Part shown: positions 45,514 to 52,500 of the stretch, piece after piece
How the letters are laid out: every line of letters starts with the position of its first letter
Position numbering within the stretch: the stretch's first letter is position 1
NCBI RefSeq assembly: GCF_900258505.1
Contig: NZ_LT984895.1
Coordinates: forward strand, 2,250,479 to 2,314,478
DNA: 64,000 nt
Direction of reading: 5' to 3'
DNA from: Brachybacterium timonense
GTDB lineage: Bacteria; Actinomycetota; Actinomycetes; Actinomycetales; Dermabacteraceae
The notes under the pieces: generated by a model
The model's input: only the letters and a program-made list of their open reading frames with translations
What the model was told of the DNA's origin: nothing
Database searches by the model: none
Made by a program: the position numbers and the translations under genes

Positions 45514-45540
45514 CGGCCCGACCTCACAGAGGTCGGGCCG
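45514..45540 (-). terminator. Perfect hairpin between tRNA-Thr and tRNA-Met
   Basis: CGGCCCGACCTC (45514-45525) pairs fully with GAGGTCGGGCCG (45529-45540) around a 3-base loop. It sits in the 52-bp spacer and may terminate or punctuate the tRNA transcript. Confidence 0.55.
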
Positions 45541-45552
45541 GTCATCCATCAG

Positions 45553-45625
45553 AGCCCTGAAAGGGAATCGAACCCTTGACCTTCTCCTTACCATGGAGAT
45601 GCTCTGCCGACTGAGCTATCAGGGC
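45553..45625 (-). tRNA. tRNA-Thr (GGT)
   Basis: A 73-nt cloverleaf with acceptor GCCCTGA/TCAGGGC, D-arm GCTC-GAGC, anticodon loop ATGGTAA with GGT, and T-arm AAGGG-TTCGATT-CCCTT. The discriminator base is T and CCA is not encoded. Confidence 0.93.
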
Positions 45626-45710
45626 AACCCGGTGAACGCTACACGCTTCGTGCCCAGGGGGCAATTCGCACGCGGCGACCGGTGCCTCGGATCACATGGA
45701 TCTTCGGCGG

Positions 45711-45792
45711 TGGCAGGTGAGGGATTCGAACCCCCGTAGGCAATGCCAGCTGATTTACAGTCAGCCCCCTTTGGCCACTCGGGTAACCTGCC
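45711..45792 (-). tRNA. tRNA-Tyr (GTA)
   Basis: An 82-nt type II tRNA with acceptor GGCAGGT/ACCTGCC, anticodon loop CTGTAAA with GTA, a long variable arm, and T-arm CGGGGG-TTCGAAT-CCC. CCA is not encoded (CCG follows the discriminator A). Confidence 0.93.
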
Positions 45793-45864
45793 GGGTCGAC
45801 CAGTCCGGAGCACCACACGGAATCCAACCGAGATTCTGCCGACGCCCGCGAACGGACCTGGAAC

Positions 45865-45894
45865 AGCATACCGGCCACCCGGCCTCGAGGCGAA
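45865..45894 (-). promoter_or_regulatory. Probable promoter of the tRNA-Tyr-Thr cluster
   Basis: On the minus strand TTCGCC (45889-45894) and TATGCT (45865-45870) are 18 bases apart, the normal -35/-10 spacing, about 72 bases before tRNA-Tyr. Confidence 0.4.
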
Positions 45895-45949
45895 CCTTCT
45901 CCCGGAGGCTGAGCCATGAGGCTGGTCACAGGTCCTGTATCGGCGCGGC

Positions 45950-45955
45950 TAGAGT
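45950..45955 (+). promoter_or_regulatory. Probable -10 element of yajQ
   Basis: TAGAGT lies 106 bases before the yajQ ATG. The remaining leader contains two copies of TCACTGCATTCA. Confidence 0.35.
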
Positions 45956-46018
45956 GGGCGGATCAACCCCGATCATCCGCTGCTGCACCGACCGTCGGTC
46001 GCTGCACTCACCCACTTA

Positions 46019-46050
46019 TCACTGCATTCATCTCACTGTCACTGCATTCA
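46019..46050 (+). repeat. 12-bp direct repeat before yajQ
   Basis: TCACTGCATTCA occurs at 46019-46030 and 46039-46050, a 20-bp period, with a degraded copy (CTGCACTCA) near 46002. The second copy abuts the AGGAGG ribosome site. Confidence 0.5.
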
Positions 46051-46060
46051 GGAGGCTCAG

Positions 46061-46549
46061 ATGGCTGATTCCTCGTTCGACGTCGTCAGCAAGCTCGACC
46101 GCCAAGAGGTCGATAACGCCGTCAACCAGGCGATCAAAGAGGTCGGCTCCCGCTACGACTTCCGCGGCACCGGCGCTTCCGTCGCACTCAGCGGCGACGA
46201 GATCGTGATGACTGCGAACGCTGAGGAGCGCGTTATGGCCGTGCTCGACGTGCTGCAGACGAAGCTGCTTCGTCGCGGGGTCTCCCTGAAGGCCATCGAG
46301 GTGGGTGAGCCCAAGCAGTCAGGTAAGGAGGTGCGCCTGACTGCCGCACTGAAGGAGGGAATCTCCTCCGAGGATGCAAAGAAGATCGCGAAGATCATCC
46401 GCGATGAGGGCCCCAAGGGGGTCAAGGCGCAGATTCAGGGCGATGAGCTGCGGGTCAGCTCCAAGAGCCGGGACAACCTGCAGGCTGTCATTGCGCTGCT
46501 GAAGGGCAAGGATCTCGACGTCGCCCTGCAGTTCGTGAATTACAGGTAA
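46061..46549 (+). CDS. YajQ family protein
   Basis: A small soluble protein of 162 residues with two ferredoxin-like folds. [20 protein letters not shown] at the N-terminus, [10 protein letters not shown] and [14 protein letters not shown] at the C-terminus are family signatures. YajQ proteins bind nucleotides or RNA, and some (Xanthomonas) bind cyclic di-GMP. The role in actinobacteria is unclear. It has AGGAGG 5 bases before the ATG and stands alone, convergent with the WXG100 cluster. Confidence 0.92.
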   Translation: MADSSFDVVSKLDRQEVDNAVNQAIKEVGSRYDFRGTGASVALSGDEIVMTANAEERVMAVLDVLQTKLLRRGVSLKAIEVGEPKQSGKEVRLTAALKEGISSEDAKKIAKIIRDEGPKGVKAQIQGDELRVSSKSRDNLQAVIALLKGKDLDVALQFVNYR

Positions 46550-46560
46550 GCCACTCCGCG

Positions 46561-46596
46561 GCCCGTCTCTGCTGACCCCGCTGCAGAGACACGGGC
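46561..46596 (+). terminator. First hairpin after yajQ
   Basis: GCCCGTCTCTGC (46561-46572) pairs with GCAGAGAC and ACGGGC (up to 46596), with a 2-base bulge, 12 bases after the yajQ stop. Confidence 0.5.
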
Positions 46597-46612
46597 ACAG
46601 CGCACATGCACG

Positions 46613-46642
46613 AGTGCCCCGGCCCTGATGGGCCGGGGCACT
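46613..46642. terminator. Perfect 13-bp bidirectional terminator hairpin
   Basis: AGTGCCCCGGCCC (46613-46625) and GGGCCGGGGCACT (46630-46642) form a perfect stem with loop TGAT. It separates yajQ from the convergent WXG100 gene and could stop both transcripts. Confidence 0.7.
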
Positions 46643-46657
46643 GCGTTGTGGGCGTGA

Positions 46658-46927
46658 TCAGCCCTGGTTCGAGGTGTCGTCCTGCTCGTCGGCGTGCTTG
46701 TTCAGCTCGTCACCCTTGCCCACAAGAACCTGCTCGAGGTTGGCCACGGCGCCGTTCTGGAAGTTGTTCCAGTCATCGAGGAAGGCGTCGTAGTCCGGGC
46801 CGAGCCACTCGACGCCGCTGACGATGGTGCCGGCGTCGGCGATCGCGCTCGCCATGTCCGAACCGGTGGTGTTGAGGAGCTGCGCGACCTCGCGCCCCTC
46901 GTCCGGGTTCATCCCCTTGAATGACAT
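46658..46927 (-). CDS. WXG100 protein, pair 2 second member
   Basis: An 89-residue helical-hairpin protein of the WXG100 (ESAT-6) superfamily, a type VII secretion substrate. The turn motif is EWLGPDYDAF, where WLG replaces W-x-G in the normal position. N-terminus SFKGMNPDEGREVAQLL and C-terminus KGDELNKHADEQDDTSNQG are shared with the paralogue at 47565-47834, indicating duplication. It follows the MKKGMDPEA-type partner by 44 bp, so the two probably form a heterodimer. Confidence 0.87.
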   Translation of the reverse strand: MSFKGMNPDEGREVAQLLNTTGSDMASAIADAGTIVSGVEWLGPDYDAFLDDWNNFQNGAVANLEQVLVGKGDELNKHADEQDDTSNQG

Positions 46928-46971
46928 TGTGTCCCCTTACTCCGAAAGCTCGATCAGTGTGATGGCGGTGC

Positions 46972-47232
46972 TCAGGCAGACGCGTCGCGCTGCTCGGTGG
47001 CGTTCTGACGGGCACGCTCGGCGAAATCCTCCGCCTGCTGCTTGACCTGCTGAACCAGCTGCTGGACGCTGGAATCGAAATCAGCGACGTACTGCTCGCG
47101 GTCATCACCGGTCCAGTCGAGCTCGGCCACGCGGTTCTGGGCCGTGGTGTACAGCTCCTGGACACGCTCTCCAGCCTGCTGGATCTGGTTAGCCATCTGC
47201 TCGACAGCCTCCGGGTCCATCCCCTTCTTCAT
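46972..47232 (-). CDS. WXG100 protein, pair 2 first member
   Basis: An 86-residue WXG100 protein starting MKKGMDPEAVEQMANQI. The turn is LDWTGDDREQYVADF, a canonical WXG. GGAGGG lies upstream of ATG 47232. It is closely similar to the protein at 47886-48146 (same start and same LDWTG turn). It is the first gene of a two-gene unit with its own promoter and operator box (47331-47375). Frames extending upstream cover only promoter sequence. Confidence 0.88.
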   Translation of the reverse strand: MKKGMDPEAVEQMANQIQQAGERVQELYTTAQNRVAELDWTGDDREQYVADFDSSVQQLVQQVKQQAEDFAERARQNATEQRDASA

Positions 47233-47330
47233 GGTCTTCCCTCCATGTGTGTTCCCTCGGGTCACCCGGATTGACGATCCGAGCCGTGATCCTGGGCCCC
47301 TGCGACCCGTGATCTCCAGGTGATGGCTCC

Positions 47331-47375
47331 ACTCTAGGCAGGTGGGGCATCCCGCGCGATGGGGACTAGTACCCA
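47331..47375 (-). promoter_or_regulatory. WXG100 box A with -10 element
   Basis: The plus-strand box GCGATGGGGACTAGTACCCA (47356-47375) contains the dyad TGGGGA-CTAG-TACCCA. On the minus strand it ends 19 bases before TAGAGT (complement of 47331-47336). The arrangement is repeated upstream of both other WXG100 units. The box covers the -35 position, as expected for an activator site. The predicted leader is about 93 bases. Confidence 0.65.
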
Positions 47376-47499
47376 TGACCTACCCCGACGGCTCCCCCTG
47401 GTCACCTGCCAGCAGAATGCGAGGTCAGGCGGCTGCCAGCGTGAGAACCCCGTGTGCGTCGAGCGCGCCGCCATCCCCATTCACCGTTCCTCCCCAATG

Positions 47500-47538
47500 A
47501 CAAGAGCCCCGACTCCCAGAGGGAGCCGAGGCTCTTGT
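47500..47538 (-). terminator. Long hairpin ending WXG100 pair 1
   Basis: Arms of 18 bases (47500-47517 and 47521-47538) pair with two G-T/A-C type mismatches around loop AGA. It begins 27 bases after the stop of the 47565 gene. The rest of the 188-bp gap holds the promoter of pair 2. Confidence 0.65.
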
Positions 47539-47564
47539 CGTGGCGCGAGCGATCTCGCCGGGGC

Positions 47565-47834
47565 TCAGCCCTGGTTCGAGGTCTCGTCCTGCTCGTCGGC
47601 GTGCTTGTTCAGCTCGTCAGCCTTGGCGGTGTACGCGTCGGCCAGAGCCTGCTTGGCGCCGCTGAGGTAGGAGGTCCAGTCGTTGGTGAAGTTGTCGTAG
47701 TCGGGGCCCACCCAGGCCACGGACATAACCTCGGAGTTGACGCTGTCGTGCGTGTCGCTGAGGACCGTAGCGGCCTCCTTGACCAGGTTAGCGGTCTCGC
47801 GTCCCGCCTCGGGATCCATTCCCTTGAAAGCCAT
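47565..47834 (-). CDS. WXG100 protein, pair 1 second member
   Basis: An 89-residue WXG100 protein, AFKGMDPEAGRETANLV at the start and AWVGPDYDNFTNDW at the turn. The tail KADELNKHADEQDETSNQG is nearly identical to that of the 46658 gene. It lies 51 bp after its MKKGMDPEA-type partner. The conserved C-terminal segment could contain the secretion signal; the classical YxxxD/E of mycobacterial substrates is not evident there. Confidence 0.87.
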   Translation of the reverse strand: MAFKGMDPEAGRETANLVKEAATVLSDTHDSVNSEVMSVAWVGPDYDNFTNDWTSYLSGAKQALADAYTAKADELNKHADEQDETSNQG

Positions 47835-47885
47835 GATTCTCCCCTTTTCTGAAAGTCAGTCAGTTGTTGGTATCGGTGACCGCGG

Positions 47886-48146
47886 TCAGTTCGACGCCTG
47901 GTCCTGGGCGTCGGCGTTCTGGCGCAGACGCTCGGCGAACTCGGTGAGCTGCTGCTGGCAGGTACGCGCGGCGTTGCCCACCTCGCTCTCGAACTGGCTG
48001 ATGTACTGCTGCTGGTCCTCACCGGTCCAGTCGAGCTCGTTGACCTGGTTGAGGCGCAGCTCGTAGTTCTGCATGACGTTCTCGCCGAGCTCCTCGACGC
48101 GACCCGCCAGTGCGCGCACAGCCTCGGGATCCATGCCCTTCTTCAT
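47886..48146 (-). CDS. WXG100 protein, pair 1 first member
   Basis: An 86-residue WXG100 protein, MKKGMDPEAVRALAGRV at the start and LDWTGEDQQQYISQF at the turn. GGAGGGGG precedes ATG 48146. It has a single cysteine (TCQQQL) in the second helix, absent from the pair 2 paralogue. It is the promoter-proximal gene of pair 1. Confidence 0.88.
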   Translation of the reverse strand: MKKGMDPEAVRALAGRVEELGENVMQNYELRLNQVNELDWTGEDQQQYISQFESEVGNAARTCQQQLTEFAERLRQNADAQDQASN

Positions 48147-48246
48147 TGTGTCCCCCTCCGTGGTGACAGTGTTGGATGGTCCATCACGTCGGTGGTTCTC
48201 GGTGGCTCGGGGCCTGTCCTCGATCCGCTCCGTTCGTGATGGCTTC

Positions 48247-48292
48247 ACACTATGCGTACCGCACAACACTTGGCGATGGGGAGAACTACCCA
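48247..48292 (-). promoter_or_regulatory. WXG100 box B with -10 element
   Basis: The plus-strand box GCGATGGGGAGAACTACCCA (48273-48292) contains TGGGGA-GAAC-TACCCA. On the minus strand it is 20 bases from TAGTGT (complement of 48247-48252). The bases after the -10 (GTGAAGCCATCAC) also resemble those after box A. The predicted leader is about 94 bases. Confidence 0.65.
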
Positions 48293-48545
48293 CCCTGGTG
48301 ATTTTTTGGAGACGCCCCGCTCAGGCCCCACATCTACGCAGGTCACAGCGCCGTGGATGGGTGCGAATGGGGAGGAAGGGCCGGCGGAACCGCCGAAAAT
48401 CTGGCTCTGGGATGCCGCATGGTGTCGCGTCAGCCGTATGGCGTCGCGTCACAAGACTGTGGAGCACAGAGCGAGGGCCCCGCCCGATGCCGGCGAAGCC
48501 CTCATTCTCGATACGTCGTCGGTCTCCACGACCGACGCCGTCGCG
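48293..48545. other. 253-bp gap without a gene
   Basis: This stretch lies between WXG100 pair 1 and the LpqN-like gene. It holds the terminator at 48517-48537 and three copies of GTCGCGTCA (48424, 48443, 48540). An A/T-rich ATTTTTTGG lies at 48301-48309 just upstream of box B. I see no convincing coding sequence. Confidence 0.5.
48517..48537 (-). terminator. Hairpin after the LpqN-like gene
   Basis: CGTCGGTC (48517-48524) and GACCGACG (48530-48537) form a perfect 8-bp stem with a 5-base loop, 9 bases past the stop codon. Confidence 0.55.
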
Positions 48546-49028
48546 TCACAGTCCAGTGATGGCCACCGAGTCCTGGATCCCGCGCACGACCTCGATCTCC
48601 TCCTCGGCCCCCTCAGCACCGCAGCTGCCAACGATCTCGATGACATCCACAGCAACGTCTTCGCGAGAGATCACCGCGTAGCGCGCTGCCTGCACCACGG
48701 TGGGACGCCCAGGCTGCGTGTACCCGTACTCGCTCGCCACCCACGTCGTGCCCTCAATGTCAATCTCCCCCGTGCCGAGCTCCTCCAGCTCCGGCAACGA
48801 TGCCTTGCGCTGTTCGAGACCGTTTTTCGCCGCTTCAAGCGTGAACTCGGGGCCGAAACGCTGCACCGTGACCACCACATTGGCCCGGAAGCGCCCCTCA
48901 ACGCGGGGCTGCGCGACTGCAAGCTGCACCCCCGGAACAGTCAAGGTTTCCCAATCGTCCGGAACGGACAGCGAAACGGTCGGAGGTCCGGGAAAGACCT
49001 CGCTCGGGTAAGAAATGGTCTTGCTCAT
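48546..49028 (-). CDS. LpqN/PsbP-like hypothetical protein in the type VII locus
   Basis: A cytoplasmic-looking protein of 160 residues with no signal peptide. The opening YPSEVFPGPPTVSLSVPDDW, the alternating strands VVVTVQRF and TTWVASEYGY, and the helix between them suggest the PsbP/DcrB/LpqN fold, but the match is only by pattern. GGGAGGAACGGAG precedes ATG 49028. It has its own promoter (TAGATT, complement of 49065-49070). Similar soluble proteins are often encoded beside WXG100 genes, where they may act as chaperones or effector-associated factors; that is inference. Confidence 0.6.
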   Translation of the reverse strand: MSKTISYPSEVFPGPPTVSLSVPDDWETLTVPGVQLAVAQPRVEGRFRANVVVTVQRFGPEFTLEAAKNGLEQRKASLPELEELGTGEIDIEGTTWVASEYGYTQPGRPTVVQAARYAVISREDVAVDVIEIVGSCGAEGAEEEIEVVRGIQDSVAITGL

Positions 49029-49064
49029 ATCGACGCTCCGTTCCTCCCACCGGTGGCCGCGATC

Positions 49065-49070
49065 AATCTA
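49065..49070 (-). promoter_or_regulatory. Probable -10 element of the LpqN-like gene
   Basis: TAGATT lies 36 bases before the ATG at 49028 and downstream of the terminator hairpin of the single WXG100 gene. No WXG100 box precedes it. Confidence 0.4.
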
Positions 49071-49079
49071 CCAGTATGA

Positions 49080-49113
49080 GAGCGGCCCGGGTCACATCAG
49101 ACCCGAGCCGCTC
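49080..49113 (-). terminator. Terminator of the single WXG100 gene
   Basis: GAGCGGCCCGGGTC (49080-49093) pairs with GACCCGAGCCGCTC (49100-49113), 14 bp with one mismatch and a 6-base loop, 16 bases after the stop. Confidence 0.65.
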
Positions 49114-49129
49114 CCCATCCCTCATACGG

Positions 49130-49399
49130 TCAGTTCGAGGAGGTCGCCTCCTGCTGACCGGCGTTGCGGTCAGCGCTCTCACCGAGCTCGTTCACGGCGT
49201 CCTTGACCTGCAGCAGTGCAGGCACCATCTCGCCCGCCCACTGGTCGCGGAAGCGGTCCGCATCCGGGCCGGTCCAGTCGACTCCCTCCAGCCCACTGGT
49301 GAGCTCCTGCTCGATCCGCAGAATCTCATCCGCGGCATCACGCAGCTGGCCCGCCATGCGACGGACCTCTTCAATGTTCATGCCCTTGACAGCGTTCAC
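49130..49399 (-). CDS. WXG100 protein, single copy next to eccC
   Basis: An 89-residue WXG100 protein beginning with GTG (MNAVKGMNIEEVRRMAGQL). The turn is VDWTGPDADRF. It ends GQQEATSSN, unlike the two paired families. AAAGGGGA lies about 10 bases before the GTG; the ATG at 49381 is an alternative. It lies downstream of the EssC-like ATPase gene but has its own box and -10. It may be the homodimeric core substrate of the machine. Confidence 0.86.
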   Translation of the reverse strand: MNAVKGMNIEEVRRMAGQLRDAADEILRIEQELTSGLEGVDWTGPDADRFRDQWAGEMVPALLQVKDAVNELGESADRNAGQQEATSSN

Positions 49400-49473
49400 G
49401 GCTCGGGTTCCCCTTTCCTGGTCTGCGACTCGCCCGCGCCCCCATCGGGTGCACCGGCCCCTGCCTCGGGATC

Positions 49474-49518
49474 ACTCTAGAGGGGCTTCATCACCGGGGC
49501 GATGGGGAGGAGTCCCCA
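49474..49518 (-). promoter_or_regulatory. WXG100 box C with -10 element
   Basis: The plus-strand box GCGATGGGGAGGAGTCCCCA (49499-49518) has a perfect dyad TGGGGA-GGAG-TCCCCA. On the minus strand it is 19 bases from TAGAGT (complement of 49474-49479). It gives a leader of about 68 bases to the single WXG100 gene. This copy best shows the symmetry of the operator. Confidence 0.65.
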
Positions 49519-49577
49519 TGTGGACATCCCGCGATCGCATGCGGATGACCCGGCCCCAGAGCTCTTCCCTCCAGGCG

Positions 49578-52500
49578 TCATGTGGTGATCTGGGCGGTCT
49601 GAAGCTTCACCGCACGCCCGCTGTAGACCAGGAAGCCACGGCCCGCCGGGAAATCAGCCCGACGAATGCGGCCCAGGTTGGTGCCCAGCAGGGAGTCACC
49701 GTCCATCTCACCGGGTTGCAGCAGCAGACCGCGACGCCCCGCCTTGAACGGCTGCGCGAGCAGATACGCCTGCGACCAGGAGGCAGACTCGTTCTCGCCC
49801 ACCACGAACTGCCCCTCGCGGGTGCACGCTCGAATGAGCTTGTCCAGGTCGTTCTCCACGCCGGTGCCCGTGAAGTCAGCAACGCCGTCGATGAACAGTG
49901 CCAGCTGTCCCTCCGGCACCGCACCACTCTCGACGGCGCTGAACAGCTGGCCCGCGAGCTCCTTCACGGTCTCCGGGTCTGATCCCTCCACATCCCAGAC
50001 GGGAAGGCCCGTCAGAGGCGTGCGTCGAGAGGAGAATCGCACCAGGCGCATTGGGTTCGGCATCGCCTTCAGGCCGCTGGCGATCGTCAGCATCGCCGTG
50101 GTGCGGCCGGAGCTCATCGGCCCGGTGACCATGAACGCGCCACGCGGTTCGTAGGTGACCTCGGCCAGTGTCTCGTCGCCCATGCCGATAACAGGCATGC
50201 CGTCCACGACCGGGCGCAACTGCGAGAACTCCACGCGCTCAGGCAGACGGAGCACCTCGGGCGCCTCCGGTACGCCGGCGCGGCGCATCGCCTTGGCGAG
50301 CTTAGAGACCTCGCGCGACTGGATCGCCACGTTCGCATCGCCGCCGTGGACGGCGATCTGAACCTCATGGCCCTGCAGAATGGCGCGGCCAGGAGGTGAC
50401 TTGCTGTCCAGGATGTCTTTTGCCTCGCCGAACGCGAGATAGTCGTCGACGCTCGCCATGCGGTGAATGAGCCGCCGCTGGATCGAGGAGCCCAGGGACG
50501 TCGGGATGGCGTTGGGTCGATCACCGGTGACGATCACATGGATGCCCACCTGACGGCCATCGGTCGCGATCTGCACGAAGGTGGTGAACCACTTGGTGAG
50601 GTTCGAGAAGTCGTACGCCTCACGGAAGGCGGCCATGCCGTCCACCAGCAGCAGGATGCGCGGGGTGTCCGGTTTCCCAGCCAACTCGCGGTATTCGGAC
50701 ACAGATCCGGCACGGAGCTTCGCGAAGTCACGGGCCCGCTCGTCAATCGTCTGCCGCAAGGTGCGCAGCAAGCGGATCACGCGCTCCTCGTCATCGCCCG
50801 GCACGATCGATCCGACGTGCGGCAGCTCCTCCAGCATGGTCAGGCCAGAGGCACCGAAGTCCAGGCCGTACACCTGCACAGGGCCACCACGCACCGTGGA
50901 CGCTGCAGAAATGGCGATCGTGCGCAGCGTGGTGGACTTGCCGGAACCACCGGTGCCGTAGATCGCCATATTGCCGTCCTGGTCCGGGAAATAGGAGACA
51001 GTCGGCTGAGCCTGATCCTCCGGCACGTCCATCACGCCCAGCAGCAGCTCTTCGTCGGTACGCCGCGTCGGAAGACGGGAGAGGTCGTACGCTTCGGCTA
51101 GCTCGGACAGCCACGGCTTGCGCGGGGCCGGCACACCCGCCTGCTCAGCCGCTTTGGTGATGGTTGCGACCATGCGGGAGATGTCATTCGGACCGGGGTC
51201 CTTGACCTCCTTCTTCGGCGGAGCTGGGATATCCCATTTCTCGCCGGTGCCGAAGTCCTTCTCGACCACGTCGATGCGGGCCCGCTCCGGTTCGTCGGTG
51301 GTCCAGCCTCCGGCATACCCCGTCTGGAAGGTGGCGATACGGCCGGGGCCGGTCTTCGCGGCGGCACGACCGGGAATGCCGGGATCGAAGTGGGCGGCCA
51401 TCTTGTCGCCCAGGATGTCCTTGGAGTCTGCTTCGTCGGCCATGCGCAGGGCGATGCGCAGGTTGGTGTTCGCGCGCAGGTTGTCCTTGATCACGCCAGC
51501 GGGCCGCTGGGTGGCGAGGATCAGGTGCAGTCCGAGTGAGCGGCCACGGGCGGCGACGTCCACGACGCCGTCGACGAACTCCGGGATCTCCTTAGCCAGA
51601 GCTGCGAACTCATCGACGATGATGATCAGGCTCGGCGGCGCCTCGGGGTCACCGGTGCGCTCCAGCGAGACGAGGTCCTTGGCCTTCTTCCGGTTGAGCA
51701 GGTGCTCGCGGTAGTGCAGCTCAGCGCGCAAAGACGTCAGGGCGCGGCGCACGAGGTGCGGGGAGAGGTCGGTGACCAGGCCGACGGCGTGCGGCAGTGT
51801 GATCGCGTCGGCGAACGCGGCACCACCCTTGTAGTCCACGAACAGGAAGGTGACGCGGTCCGGGCTGTGGGCGGTGGCCATACCCATCACCCAGGCCTGC
51901 AGGAACTCTGATTTACCGGCACCGGTGGTGCCGCCGACGAGGGCGTGCGGGCCCTGGGTACGCAGGTCGAGGTGGAAGGCGTCCTGACCGTTATGGCCGA
52001 TCAGCCCGCGCAGGTTCGCATCATGCTTACGGCGCTGCGGTTCGCTGCCATCGCGCGGGGTCAACGAGTTGTTCTGCTTCCAGCGCTCAATGATGGCGCC
52101 CGGGTCCTCCGCCAGTTCCATCCCGCCGAGCTTGAGGTAGGAGATCGCGCGCGGCAGATCGGAATCGTCGTCGATCGGTACGCCCGCGTCGACGACGGGG
52201 GACAGATGACGCGCCACACCGGCGGCGACGTCGACCGAGACGGTCTCGACGCTCACGGGGTAGAACCGTTCACCGAGTCGCACGTGGCCGGCACTGGCAC
52301 CCTCGACGGACTCATCCACCGAGATGTAGGTGCGGCAGGCGGCCGGGAGGGCGGCGACGTTGGAGGCGCACCACACGATGTGCACGCCGACGTCGGGGCC
52401 GCGCTCCGCGAGGCGCACTAGGCGAGCGCGATCCACCGGCGCATCATCCTCGATGATGACCACCAGGTTCGGAGTGATGGGCTCCGGCGGGATGTCCGGT

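Noticed and set aside
45400-45930. Short frames over the tRNA cluster
   Set aside because: They overlap three well-formed tRNA genes and have no coding features.
48329-48380. Possible fourth WXG100 box (CCCCATTCGC on the minus strand, near 48362-48373)
   Set aside because: Only the right half-site is kept, with an extra T, and the nearest -10-like sequence is 26 bases away instead of 19-20.
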